Shown here piece after piece: positions 21,948 through 29,794 of a DNA stretch of 64,000 nt. A model generated the notes under the pieces. It was not told the DNA's origin. It saw only the letters and a list, made by a program, of their open reading frames with translations, and ran no database searches. The translations under genes were made by a program, and so were the position numbers. Each line of letters begins with the position of its first letter. The first letter of the stretch is position 1. The DNA comes from Leucobacter zeae. Its GTDB lineage: Bacteria; Actinomycetota; Actinomycetes; Actinomycetales; Microbacteriaceae. The stretch covers positions 1,839,850 through 1,903,849 of the forward strand of contig NZ_QYAB01000001.1 in NCBI RefSeq assembly GCF_016758175.1. Direction: 5' to 3'.

Positions 21948-22712
21948 TCAGTCGACGATCATCGCTCCGGGATCGTATCCGGCGTCGATGAGCGACGTCG
22001 CGCGTTCGGTCTGCGAGCCGAAATCGAGCATGTCCGTCCGCAGGCCGAGGTCGCGATCGACGTGCAGCGCCATCGAGTGGGCGGCGCTGCGCACATCGCG
22101 CGCCTCGATCGCGTCGATCACCGCGCCGTGGTCGAGGTGCATCGTCTCGAGGGAGGCGCCCAGGATGACGCGGCCAGACACGCTCGCGCGCTGCAGCACC
22201 GACATCACGCCCAGGTACAGGTCGAGCAGCAGCTTGCTGCCGCTCGCCTCGACGACGATGAGATGGAACGATTCCGGGTTCGTGCTCTGCTCGCACGAGA
22301 CCACGCGGTCGGGCTCGGCCTCGAGCGCGCGTCGATGCGCGGCGCGGAGCCGCTCGAGATGCTCGTCCGAGCGGTTCACAGCGGCGTGCTGGGCGGCCTC
22401 GATCTCGAGGGAACGCCGGTAGACGAGCACCTCCTCGAGGCTGTGATCCGACAGGAACTCCGTAAGGATCGTGCTGATCGGCGTCCGCGATCGCACGAAC
22501 GTGCCCACGCCGGGGACGGTCTCCAGCATCCCGAAGGCCGCGAGGGATCGCACGGCCTCGCGCACGGTCGACTTCCCGACGCCGATGAGCTCCATGAGCT
22601 CGGGCTCCTTCGGGATCAGCTCGCCGACGGGCCACTCGTCCGACGCGATCTTCGTACGCAGGAACTCGAGCGTGTCGCGGGCCTTCTGAGAACCGCGGAT
22701 GGGGCTTGTCAT
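21948..22712 (-). CDS. FadR-type GntR regulator (FCD domain)
   Basis: A 254-residue transcription factor. The N-terminal winged HTH has IPKEPELMELIGVGKSTVREAVRSLAAFGMLETVPGVGTFV. The all-helical FCD domain carries metal-type residues in ESFHLIVVEASG, MHLDHGAVIDAIEARD and ALHVDRDLG. FCD domains usually bind small carboxylates with a metal ion. It is divergent from hemH, and the 137-bp gap holds ACATCAGATGT. The same core lies upstream of the two iron-uptake operons, so it may control iron or heme supply. This regulon is inferred. A likely -10 (TAGGAT on the minus strand) is at 22749-22754. Confidence 0.88.
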   Translation of the reverse strand: MTSPIRGSQKARDTLEFLRTKIASDEWPVGELIPKEPELMELIGVGKSTVREAVRSLAAFGMLETVPGVGTFVRSRTPISTILTEFLSDHSLEEVLVYRRSLEIEAAQHAAVNRSDEHLERLRAAHRRALEAEPDRVVSCEQSTNPESFHLIVVEASGSKLLLDLYLGVMSVLQRASVSGRVILGASLETMHLDHGAVIDAIEARDVRSAAHSMALHVDRDLGLRTDMLDFGSQTERATSLIDAGYDPGAMIVD

Positions 22713-22809
22713 GCACGACCTCTCGAGCCGGGACGGAGAACTGCTTCCATCCTATCGAGCGGCAGCCGGGCGCACGGCGCACCCACAGTCGATCCACATC
22801 TGCTCTTTC

Positions 22810-22842
22810 ACATCAGATGTACAGGTCGACCGGTGCTAACGT
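22810..22842 (+). promoter_or_regulatory. hemH promoter with CATCAGATG operator at -35
   Basis: ACATCAGATGT (22810-22820) is palindromic around its central A. A -10-like TAACGT is at 22837-22842, and the hemH ATG begins only 7 bases later, so the mRNA may be leaderless. A -35 box spaced by 17 bp would start at 22814, inside the operator, so binding should repress hemH. Confidence 0.55.
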
Positions 22843-22849
22843 GCCGTCC

Positions 22850-23968
22850 ATGACCACTGACGCCCCGCACCGCGCGCCCGAAGCCCGCCCGTACGACGCA
22901 CTGCTCCTCTGCTCCTTCGGGGGCCCGAACGAGACGGCGGACGTGATCCCGTTCCTGCGCAACGTGACGCACGGCAAGGGCATCCCGGAGGAGCGCCTCG
23001 CCGAGGTCGGCGAGCACTACTACCGGTTCGACGGCAGGAGCCCGATCAACGCGCAGAACCTCGCGCTCGTCGATGCGCTGCAGGCGGAGCTCGCCCGCCG
23101 CGGGGTCGACCTGCCCGTGATCTGGGGCAACCGCAACTGGCACCCGTACACGGTCGATACGCTGCGCGATGCCGCGGCGTTCGGGGCCCGCAGGGTCCTG
23201 ACCCTCGTCACGAGCGCGTACGCCTCATACTCCGGGAGCCGGCAGTACCGCGAGCACCTCGCGGCCGCCGAGGCGGAGCTGGGGGACCGGTCGCCGGAGA
23301 TCGACGTGCTGCGCCCGTTCTTCAACGATCCCGGGTTCGTACAGGCGAACATCGAGGCGATCGCGGACGCCGCGGGGTCTCTCGACGGCGGCGCCGAAGG
23401 CGCGTACGTGCTCTACGTCACCCACTCCATCCCCGATACGATGCAGGACGCCTCGGCGGTCACCGGCCCCGGATACCGGGAGCAGCACGAGGACGTGCGG
23501 GCGACGATCGACGCAGCGCTCGCCGAGCGATTCGGCTGGCGGCACGAGTCCTCTCTCGCCTACTGCTCCCGCTCCGGCGATCCGCGCACCCCGTGGCTCG
23601 AACCCGATGTGAACGACCGGATCGAGGAGCTCGCGGCCGCAGGCGTGCGCAAGCTCGTCATCGCTCCGATCGGCTTCATCTCCGATCACATGGAGGTCGC
23701 GTTCGATCTCGACGTCGAAGCGCTCGAGACCGCCGGGGAGCACGGCGTTCAGGCCGTCCGCGCGGGCACCGTCGGCACGCGCCGGGCGTTCGTCTCGGGT
23801 CTCGTCGACATGGTGCTCGAACGCGCGGCGCGCGAGCGCGGCGAGGATGCGCCTGCGCGCACCGTGGGATCATTCCCGGCCCTGCCCGACACGGCGCCCG
23901 CCGGCAGCTGCCGCATGCGCCACGGCGAGGTCACCGGGGTCCCCGTACTCGGCGGTCGGGAGGACTGA
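22850..23968 (+). CDS. hemH: Ferrochelatase (actinobacterial coproporphyrin type, HemH/CpfC)
   Basis: It inserts Fe(II) into the porphyrin, coproporphyrin III in Gram-positive bacteria. The 372-residue protein has the family start YDALLLCSFGGPNETADVIPFLRNV cut into LLLCSFGGPN and IPFLRNVTHGKGIP. It also has the catalytic His in YVTHSIPDTM and IGFISDHMEVAFDLD near the metal site. The ATG at 22850 is chosen by homology; the open frame extends upstream through the operator and is not coding there. Its placement next to dps and efeUOB and opposite a GntR regulator makes this an iron and heme block. Confidence 0.95.
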   Translation: MTTDAPHRAPEARPYDALLLCSFGGPNETADVIPFLRNVTHGKGIPEERLAEVGEHYYRFDGRSPINAQNLALVDALQAELARRGVDLPVIWGNRNWHPYTVDTLRDAAAFGARRVLTLVTSAYASYSGSRQYREHLAAAEAELGDRSPEIDVLRPFFNDPGFVQANIEAIADAAGSLDGGAEGAYVLYVTHSIPDTMQDASAVTGPGYREQHEDVRATIDAALAERFGWRHESSLAYCSRSGDPRTPWLEPDVNDRIEELAAAGVRKLVIAPIGFISDHMEVAFDLDVEALETAGEHGVQAVRAGTVGTRRAFVSGLVDMVLERAARERGEDAPARTVGSFPALPDTAPAGSCRMRHGEVTGVPVLGGRED

Positions 23969-23990
23969 GCGCGGCGCCCCTCGGCGCACG

Positions 23991-24009
23991 TAAGCCGAGC
24001 CTTGCCTTG
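23991..24009 (+). promoter_or_regulatory. Weak IdeR-like box upstream of dps
   Basis: TAAGCCGAGCCTTGCCTTG matches 14 of 19 positions of TWAGGTWAGSCTWACCTWA. It lies 100 bp before dps and next to possible promoter elements (TTGCGC 24011-24016, TACGGT 24033-24038). IdeR control of iron-storage genes is known in actinobacteria, but the left half-site here is poor. Confidence 0.35.
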
Positions 24010-24108
24010 CTTGCGCGCGCCGGGAATCGGCGTACGGTTGAAGATGTCGGGCCGCGGCGAACTGCCACGACCCGCGGCAGAGAACTCCGGACGAAAGGGG
24101 ACCACTCG

Positions 24109-24597
24109 ATGGCCACCAAGCAGATTACGGTTCCGGCGGCGCAGGGCGACCTGCATCGTCCCACTGGCGTCGCCCAGTACCTGACCCCGGTCGTGCACGA
24201 CCTCGTCGCGCTCGCGGTCAACGGCAAGCAGGCGCACTGGCATGTCCGCGGCGAGAACTTCATGGGGGTGCACGAGTTCCTCGATCAGGTCGTCGAGCAT
24301 GCCCAGGACGCCTCCGACACGGTCGCGGAGCGGATCGTCGCGCTCGGCCTCCCGCTCGACGCTCGCATCGGCACGGTCGCCGCCCGCGCGACGACCCCCG
24401 AGATGAGCGAGGGTTTCCAGCAGTCGGACGTCACCGTCCGTGAGATCGTGGCACAGCTCGACGCGACCCTCGCGACGGTCTACGCCGCGGTGAAGGGGCT
24501 CGACGACGTCGACCTCGTGAGCCAGGACATCGTCATCGCGATCGCGCAGCAGCTCGACAAGGACCGCTGGTTCCTGTTCTCCCACTACGCGGAGTAA
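24109..24597 (+). CDS. dps: Dps-family ferritin-like DNA-protecting protein
   Basis: A 162-residue four-helix ferritin-like protein that forms a dodecamer, oxidises and stores iron, and protects DNA from peroxide. The ferroxidase site residues fall in NGKQAHWHVRGENFMGVHEFLDQVVEHAQDASD, seen as AHWHVRG, GVHEFLD and HAQDASD. The end is KDRWFLFSHYAE. The ATG follows GAAAGGGGA. The last 27 bases of the gene are repeated 62 bp downstream. It lies between hemH and efeUOB, which fits an iron-handling role. A strong terminator follows. Confidence 0.94.
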   Translation: MATKQITVPAAQGDLHRPTGVAQYLTPVVHDLVALAVNGKQAHWHVRGENFMGVHEFLDQVVEHAQDASDTVAERIVALGLPLDARIGTVAARATTPEMSEGFQQSDVTVREIVAQLDATLATVYAAVKGLDDVDLVSQDIVIAIAQQLDKDRWFLFSHYAE

Positions 24598-24660
24598 GGA
24601 CGTCGCGACCGCCCGCAAGGAGCGACCGCACGATCCTGTTCTCCCATTACGCGGAGTAAG
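24572..24660 (+). repeat. Duplicated 3' end of dps
   Basis: The 27-bp dps tail at 24572-24598 is repeated at 24634-24660 with one difference, C to T, which would be silent (His CAC to CAT) in the dps frame. The copies are 62 bp apart, so the second is out of frame and untranslated. It looks like a scar of a partial tandem duplication that kept the gene intact. Confidence 0.8.
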
Positions 24661-24674
24661 CCGAATCGCATCAC

Positions 24675-24724
24675 CCGAAGCGCGGGGCCGACACTCGTCG
24701 GCCCCGCGCTTCGGTCGTCTTTCG
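24675..24724 (+). terminator. Rho-independent terminator after dps
   Basis: CCGAAGCGCGGGGCCGA (24675-24691) pairs perfectly over 17 bp with 24698-24714, with a 6-base loop and a following T-rich tract (TCGTCTTTTC). It ends the hemH/dps block and insulates efeUOB. Confidence 0.88.
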
Positions 24725-24759
24725 ACCTCCGGACCGACACGCGGTGTACCGCCTTCATA

Positions 24760-24770
24760 CATCAGATGAA
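24760..24770 (+). promoter_or_regulatory. CATCAGATG operator upstream of efeU
   Basis: CATCAGATG at 24761-24769 is identical to the core sites before hemH and the siderophore operon. It lies 20 bp upstream of the IdeR box and 67 bp upstream of the efeU start. It is proposed as a site for the FadR-type regulator at 21948-22712. Confidence 0.55.
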
Positions 24771-24789
24771 GTGTGCTAGGTTTTCTCCG

Positions 24790-24808
24790 TAAGGCATACC
24801 TTACCTAG
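24790..24808 (+). promoter_or_regulatory. IdeR/DtxR iron box upstream of efeU
   Basis: TAAGGCATACCTTACCTAG matches 15 of 19 positions of the IdeR/DtxR consensus. The inner arms TAAGG and CCTTA are a perfect inverted repeat. It ends 28 bp before the efeU start, so iron-bound IdeR would block transcription of efeUOB. Confidence 0.75.
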
Positions 24809-24836
24809 ATCACATGAGACGAAGGAATGTTGCCGC

Positions 24837-25826
24837 GTGATCGGTACGCTGATGATCGGCCTCCGCGAAGGCCTCGAAGCAGCGCTCGTCGTGAGCGTCC
24901 TGCTCGCCTACGCGAAGCGCCTCGACAGGCGTGACGCCGTGATGAAGATCTGGGCGGGCGTCGCTGCCGCGGTCCTGCTTTCCCTCGCCACCGGCGCCGT
25001 GCTCACCTTCGGCGCCTACGGGCTGTCGTTCCGAGCGCAGGAGGCGATCGGCGGCATCCTGTCGATCGTGGCCGTCGGCATGGTGACCTGGATGGTCTTC
25101 TGGATGCTCCGCGCCGCACGCCACTTGAGCGGCGACCTGCGCGGCAAACTCGACCGGGCCCTGCTCGGCGGCGGCTGGGGCGTCGCGGCCATCGGGTTCA
25201 TCTCGGTCGGACGCGAGGGCATCGAGACGGCGCTCTTCATCTGGGCCACGACGCGCGCCAGCGCGGTTTCGCCGCTCGTCGGCTTCCTGAGCGCGGTCTC
25301 CGGCATCATCGTCGCGGTGCTGCTCGGCTGGGCGCTCTTCCGCGGCATGATCCGCATCGATCTCACACGCTTCTTCCGGTGGTCCGGGGCCCTGCTCATC
25401 CTGTTCGCCGCAGGCGTGCTCGCCTATGGCGTGCACGACCTGCAGGAGGCCGGGTTCCTGCCCGGGCCCTTCGCCCCGGTCCCACCCGGAGCCGGCGCCT
25501 TCGCGGCCGCATGGTTCGGGGACGCCGCATGGGCGTTCCGGATCCCGCACGTCATCGCACCCGACGGCTTCGTCGGCGCGCTGCTCAAGGGCGTTCTCGG
25601 ATTCTCTCCCGAGATGACACGGCTCGAGGTGCTCGTGTGGGTCGCCTATCTCGTTCCGACCATGTTCTTCTTCCTGCGCGGCTCCCTCGCGCAGGGGCGC
25701 ACGCAGCGCAGGTCGCAGGGGCCCGCCCAGGGCGCCGAGCACGATCCCGCCCGCACGCCAGTCCCCCCTCAGAAAGGACCCACGTGGACCACGCACCCCG
25801 CACCCGCCGCTTCGCCGGAGGCCTGA
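24837..25826 (+). CDS. efeU: Iron permease EfeU (FTR1 family)
   Basis: The membrane channel of the EfeUOB elemental iron importer. The 329-residue protein has about seven helices and the two diagnostic REGLE-type iron motifs, REGLE at residues 10-14 and REGIE near residue 126. It starts at GTG after GAAGGA. The final 50 residues are a soluble Pro, Ala and Gln rich tail that overlaps the start of efeO by 43 bases. It leads the operon under an IdeR box and a CATCAGATG site. Confidence 0.95.
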   Translation: MIGTLMIGLREGLEAALVVSVLLAYAKRLDRRDAVMKIWAGVAAAVLLSLATGAVLTFGAYGLSFRAQEAIGGILSIVAVGMVTWMVFWMLRAARHLSGDLRGKLDRALLGGGWGVAAIGFISVGREGIETALFIWATTRASAVSPLVGFLSAVSGIIVAVLLGWALFRGMIRIDLTRFFRWSGALLILFAAGVLAYGVHDLQEAGFLPGPFAPVPPGAGAFAAAWFGDAAWAFRIPHVIAPDGFVGALLKGVLGFSPEMTRLEVLVWVAYLVPTMFFFLRGSLAQGRTQRRSQGPAQGAEHDPARTPVPPQKGPTWTTHPAPAASPEA

Positions 25827-26992
25827 TCGCGCTCGCCTCGAGCAGCCTCCTCCTGACCGGCTGCGTGCCGAACGCCGCGCCTGAGTCCGCCGCGAGCATC
25901 GCCGTCACCGCGAGCGACGCCGACTGCGCCGTCGAGCAGCACGAGGCGACGAGCGGCACCGTGACCTTCACGGTGCAGAACGACGGCACCCAGGTCAACG
26001 AGTTCTACGTGCTCGGCAGCAACGAGCTGACGATCGTGGGCGAGGTCGAGAACATCGCGCCCGGCGCGAGCCGCGATCTCACGGTGCAGGTCGGCCCCGG
26101 GGACTACTTCACCAGCTGCAAGCCGGGGATGATCGGCGCGGGCGTCGGCCAGGCCCCGTTCACCGTGACCGGCGACGCGATCGAGACGTCTCCCGAGGAC
26201 GACGCCGTGATTGCGCAGTACGTCGCCTATGTCAAGGCGCAGACCGAGGAGCTCGTCCCGCAGGTGCAGTCGTTCGTCGATGCCTACCAGGCGGGCGACG
26301 ACGCCGAGGCGAAGCGGCTCTTCCCGCTCGCCCGGGTCAGCTACGAGCGCATCGAGCCGACCGCAGAGCAGTTCGGCGATCTCGACCCGAAGATCGACTA
26401 CCGCAAGCCCGGTGCCGACGAGGAGGGCCTCGAGTTCACCGGCTTCCACCGGATCGAGATGGACCTCTGGCACGACGAGGCCGTGGCGAACGGCGACTAC
26501 ACGGGCGACCCCGATCTCACTCCGCTGACGCCCGAGCAGCGCACCGAGCTGGGCGACCGCCTCGTCGCGGATATCACCGAGCTCAAGGACTCCGTCGCGA
26601 GCCCCGACTTCGCGCTCACCCTCGCCGACATCACCGAGGGCGCGAAGGGCCTCCTCGACGAGATCGCTGCGCCCGACGGCAAGCTCCCGGGCGAAGAGAA
26701 CGAGTTCGCGCACACCGATCTCTACGACTTCACCGCGAACGTCGAGGGCGCCCAGGTGGCCTTCGAGACGGTGCGGCAGATCGCAGAGGCGAACGGCGAG
26801 GAGCAGCTCACCGCCGACATCGAGCGGCGCTTCGACGACATGCTCGCGCTGCTCGCGACCTACGGCTCCTACGAGGACGGCTTCGTCTCCTACGACACGG
26901 TCGACGACGCGGCGCGCAACGAGCTCGCCGCGAAACTCGGTGCGCTGAGCGAGCCGATGTCCCGGCTGACGGCCGCCGTCGTGCAGGCCTGA
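25784..26992 (+). CDS. efeO: Iron uptake lipoprotein EfeO (cupredoxin plus M75 domain)
   Basis: The extracytoplasmic component that binds iron and passes it to EfeU. The 402-residue protein has a lipoprotein signal with LLLTGC (Cys27). An N-terminal cupredoxin domain (about residues 35-125, FTVQNDGTQVNEFYV and YFTSCKPGM) is followed by the helical M75 peptidase-like domain with the HxxE motif in GFHRIEMDLW. The start is GTG, 5 bases after AGAAAGGA, inside the 3' end of efeU. efeB follows after 4 bases, so the operon is tightly packed. Confidence 0.94.
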   Translation: MDHAPRTRRFAGGLIALASSSLLLTGCVPNAAPESAASIAVTASDADCAVEQHEATSGTVTFTVQNDGTQVNEFYVLGSNELTIVGEVENIAPGASRDLTVQVGPGDYFTSCKPGMIGAGVGQAPFTVTGDAIETSPEDDAVIAQYVAYVKAQTEELVPQVQSFVDAYQAGDDAEAKRLFPLARVSYERIEPTAEQFGDLDPKIDYRKPGADEEGLEFTGFHRIEMDLWHDEAVANGDYTGDPDLTPLTPEQRTELGDRLVADITELKDSVASPDFALTLADITEGAKGLLDEIAAPDGKLPGEENEFAHTDLYDFTANVEGAQVAFETVRQIAEANGEEQLTADIERRFDDMLALLATYGSYEDGFVSYDTVDDAARNELAAKLGALSEPMSRLTAAVVQA

Positions 26993-26996
26993 CGGG

Positions 26997-28364
26997 GTGA
27001 CCGACGTGCGGGACGCGGCGGCCGACACGGCTCCGAGCGGTGAACCGGCCGACCTTGATGGGATCGACGGCGCTTCGACGCGGCCGACCCGCCGGGGACT
27101 GTTCGGCCTGCTCGGGGCCGGCGCCGCGGGTCTCGCGCTGGGTGCCGCCGGGGGCGCGGCGACCGCGGCGGCCGTCTCCGGCGGCTCGGGCCGCGGCTCC
27201 GGAGTGGTCGCGTTCCGGGGCGCGCATCAGGCGGGCATCATCACCCCCGCGCAGGACCGCCTGCACTTCGCATCGTTCAACATGCTCTCCGGCACGGGCC
27301 GCGACGATCTGATCGCCCTCCTGCGCGACTGGACGACCGCGGCCGAGCGGCTCACGAGGGGCGAGGAGATCGGCACCGGCATCGAGCCTGAGAACCCGCT
27401 CTCGCCGCCCGACGACACCGGCGAGGCGAGCGGTTCCGCAGCGGGACATCTCACCATCACGTTCGGGCTGGGCCGCGAGCTCTTCACCGGGCGGGAGGCG
27501 AAGACCGGCGGAACCGAGGCCGCGCACGACCCGTACGGGATTCTCGACCGGCTCCCGCCGGCATTCGAACCCTTGCCCTCCTTCGCGTTCGATCTGCTGG
27601 AACCGGGCATCAGCGGCGGCGACCTCTGCGTGCAGGCGTGCGCGGACGACCCGCAGGTCGCCGTCCACGCGATCCGCAATCTCGCACGCATCGCGTCGGG
27701 ACGGGCGCACCTCGCCTGGAGCCAGCTCGGATTCGGACGCACCGCCTCGACCTCGCGGTCGCAGGAGACCCCGCGCAACCTCTTCGGGTTCAAGGACGGC
27801 ACGGCCAACATCATGTCCGATGAGGCGACCGCGCTCGACGATCACGTGTGGGTCGGAGACGAGGCGCCGGCCTGGCTGCGCGGCGGGAGCTACCTCGTCG
27901 CGCGCAAGATCCAGATGACCATCGAGACCTGGGATCGGTCATCGCTGGGGGAGCAGGAACGGATATTCGGCCGTTCCAAGCGCGAGGGCGCCCCGCTGTC
28001 CTCGGGGGCAGCCGGCTCGGAGTTCGACGAGCCGGACTTCACCGCGGCGTCCCCGGTCGATCCCGCCGCTCCCGCGATCGACACGGCGGCGCACGTCCGA
28101 CTCGCGCACCCCGACATGAACGGCGGCGTGCGCCTGCTGCGCCGCGGGTACAACTACGTCGACGGCTCGAACGGGCTCGGCCAGCTCGGCGCCGGGCTGT
28201 TCTTCATCTCGTTCCAGCGCGATCCCGCCGCATTCGTCCGCGTGCAGCGCTCGCTGAAGCCCGACCTCCTGAACGAGTACATCAGGCACATCGGATCGGG
28301 CCTCTGGGCGGTCCCGAGCGGGGTGGGCGCGGGCGAGTTCATCGCGCAGGCGCTCTTCGAATAG
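26997..28364 (+). CDS. efeB: DyP-type heme peroxidase EfeB
   Basis: The exported heme peroxidase of EfeUOB, thought to oxidise Fe(II) or recover iron from heme. The 455-residue product has a twin-arginine signal (TRPTRRGLFGLLGAGAAG, about residues 28-45), the DyP GxxDG motif in NLFGFKDGTANI, and a heme-ligand region AAHVRLAHPDMNGG. It ends FFISFQRDPAAFVRVQ and beyond. The start is GTG 4 bases after efeO. It is convergent with the next gene, with 9 bases between stops. Confidence 0.95.
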   Translation: MTDVRDAAADTAPSGEPADLDGIDGASTRPTRRGLFGLLGAGAAGLALGAAGGAATAAAVSGGSGRGSGVVAFRGAHQAGIITPAQDRLHFASFNMLSGTGRDDLIALLRDWTTAAERLTRGEEIGTGIEPENPLSPPDDTGEASGSAAGHLTITFGLGRELFTGREAKTGGTEAAHDPYGILDRLPPAFEPLPSFAFDLLEPGISGGDLCVQACADDPQVAVHAIRNLARIASGRAHLAWSQLGFGRTASTSRSQETPRNLFGFKDGTANIMSDEATALDDHVWVGDEAPAWLRGGSYLVARKIQMTIETWDRSSLGEQERIFGRSKREGAPLSSGAAGSEFDEPDFTAASPVDPAAPAIDTAAHVRLAHPDMNGGVRLLRRGYNYVDGSNGLGQLGAGLFFISFQRDPAAFVRVQRSLKPDLLNEYIRHIGSGLWAVPSGVGAGEFIAQALFE

Positions 28365-28373
28365 CGGGTCCGG

Positions 28374-29144
28374 TCAGGCCGCCAGCGCCGGGCGCTCGGG
28401 CTCGGGAGCAGCCGACGACAGGTACTCCTCGACGAAGCGGCCGAGCACCATGTGCGAGGCGCGGACGTCGACGCGCTCCGCCTGCTCGATGATCGCTTCG
28501 ACCTCGGCGGGGTCGAAGTACCCGTGGTCGGCGTACGCGCGCACGCGCGAGGTGAAGGACGCGGTGTCGAGCTCGGGGTGGAACTGCGTCGCATAGACGT
28601 TGCGCCCCACGCGGAACGCCTGCACCGGGCACGTCGGCGAGCTCGCCAGCACGGCGATCGTGTCCGGGACCCGGCTCACGGCCTCCTTGTGCCCCACGAA
28701 CGCGTCGAACTCGGCTGGCAGCTGATCGAACAGCGGGTCCGCGAGCCCCGCTTCGGACAGCCTGATGCGCACGGCCTGCGAGGACTCCCCGTAGGTGCGG
28801 TCGACGCGGGCGCCCTGGTGCGCCCCGATCGTGCCGATCCCGTAGCAGACGCCGAGGAACGGGAAGTCGAGCTGCACCACGCGATCGAGGAGTTCCGCGA
28901 GCTCGCGCTCGACGCGAAGCTCGGTGGCCGACTTGGTCTCGGTCGGCTCGCTCACCGTGAAGGGGCTGCCTGCGAGGATGATCCCCGAGAAGCGCTCGAA
29001 CGCGATCGGCGCGAGCGGGGCCCGGTCGATCCGCACCCACGCGAGCTCCTCGGGCAGCAGTCCGGTCAGTCGGCAGTAGGCGGCGTGCTCATCGGCAGCG
29101 ACGTCGTCCTCGCCACGCGTGGTGATGAGCAGGAACGGCTTCAT
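28374..29144 (-). CDS. Class I glutamine amidotransferase domain protein
   Basis: A 256-residue stand-alone amidotransferase of the GMP-synthase-like type. The nucleophile Cys lies in FLGVCYGIGTIG, GHKEAV is characteristic, and the His and Glu of the triad are in ATQFHPELD. No synthetase partner is adjacent, so the amino acceptor is unknown. Related proteins are annotated as GuaA-like glutaminases or gamma-glutamyl hydrolases. The ATG at 29144 is preceded by AGAAGG with no spacer and by TACGGT 6 bases upstream, so a leaderless start is possible. The frame upstream of this is not supported. Confidence 0.85.
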   Translation of the reverse strand: MKPFLLITTRGEDDVAADEHAAYCRLTGLLPEELAWVRIDRAPLAPIAFERFSGIILAGSPFTVSEPTETKSATELRVERELAELLDRVVQLDFPFLGVCYGIGTIGAHQGARVDRTYGESSQAVRIRLSEAGLADPLFDQLPAEFDAFVGHKEAVSRVPDTIAVLASSPTCPVQAFRVGRNVYATQFHPELDTASFTSRVRAYADHGYFDPAEVEAIIEQAERVDVRASHMVLGRFVEEYLSSAAPEPERPALAA

Positions 29145-29232
29145 CCTTCTACCGTAGCGCGGTTCGGCCGCTCCGCCCGTCGCGACGTCACCTGACGACA
29201 TGCAGGCGTGGCGCGGGAGCGGAAGGAGAACC

Positions 29233-29262
29233 TTGCACGTCGCCGCCGAATCGCGATAGAAC
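29233..29262 (+). promoter_or_regulatory. Promoter of the VOC gene
   Basis: TTGCAC (29233-29238), an 18-bp spacer, then TAGAAC (29257-29262), with the ATG 6 bases later. This is the clearest leaderless promoter in the window. Confidence 0.55.
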
Positions 29263-29268
29263 GGGGGC

Positions 29269-29724
29269 ATGGCACTGCACTGGAAACTCGTCATCGACTG
29301 CACCGACGCCCCGGCGCTCGCCGAGTTCTGGTCGGAGGCGCTCGGCTACGCGCTGGAGGATCCGTCGGAACTCGTCGGCTCGCTGCTCGCATCCGGCCGC
29401 ATCGACGCGGCCGCCGTGGTCGAACGGGACGGCCGGAAGCTGTTCCGGGGGCTCTCCGGGATCCGGCATCCCGAGGATCCGCACGACGCCGCGAGCGGCG
29501 TCGGACGCGGGCGCCGGATCCTGTTCCAGGAGGTTCCGGAGGCGAAAGTCGGCAAGAATCGGCTTCACCTCGATGTGCACGCGGGCGAAGCCGGCCTCGA
29601 ATCACTCGTCTCGCGACTCGAGACGCTCGGCGCAGAGCGCGTCACCGAGGTCGATCGCGGACCGGCGGGGCACTGGTGGGTGATGCGGGATCCCGAGGGC
29701 AACGAGTTCTGCGCCGCCGGCTGA
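29269..29724 (+). CDS. VOC-superfamily (glyoxalase-like) protein
   Basis: A 151-residue two-module vicinal oxygen chelate protein. Module one starts WKLVIDCTDAPALAEFWSEALGY; module two has NRLHLDVHAGE and HWWVMRDPEGNEFC. Metal-ligand type residues (His, His, Glu) are present at the expected places, but the substrate is unknown. Family members include glyoxalases, dioxygenases and antibiotic-binding proteins. It is divergent from the amidotransferase gene and convergent with fabF, separated from the latter by a strong hairpin. Confidence 0.85.
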   Translation: MALHWKLVIDCTDAPALAEFWSEALGYALEDPSELVGSLLASGRIDAAAVVERDGRKLFRGLSGIRHPEDPHDAASGVGRGRRILFQEVPEAKVGKNRLHLDVHAGEAGLESLVSRLETLGAERVTEVDRGPAGHWWVMRDPEGNEFCAAG

Positions 29725-29732
29725 TCCCGAAA

Positions 29733-29780
29733 CGCGCACGGCCCGCCGCGGAGCGGATGCTCCGCGGCGGGCCGTGCGCG
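29733..29780. terminator. Bidirectional terminator between VOC gene and fabF
   Basis: A perfect 22-bp GC-rich stem (arms 29733-29754 and 29759-29780) with the 4-base loop GGAT. It lies between two converging genes and can act in both directions. No T-run follows. Confidence 0.8.
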
Positions 29781-29794
29781 GTCCGTCGGACGCG

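Noticed and set aside
22790..22849. An IdeR box in the hemH promoter
   Set aside because: No stretch matches the 19-bp consensus convincingly; only the CATCAGATG palindrome is clear.
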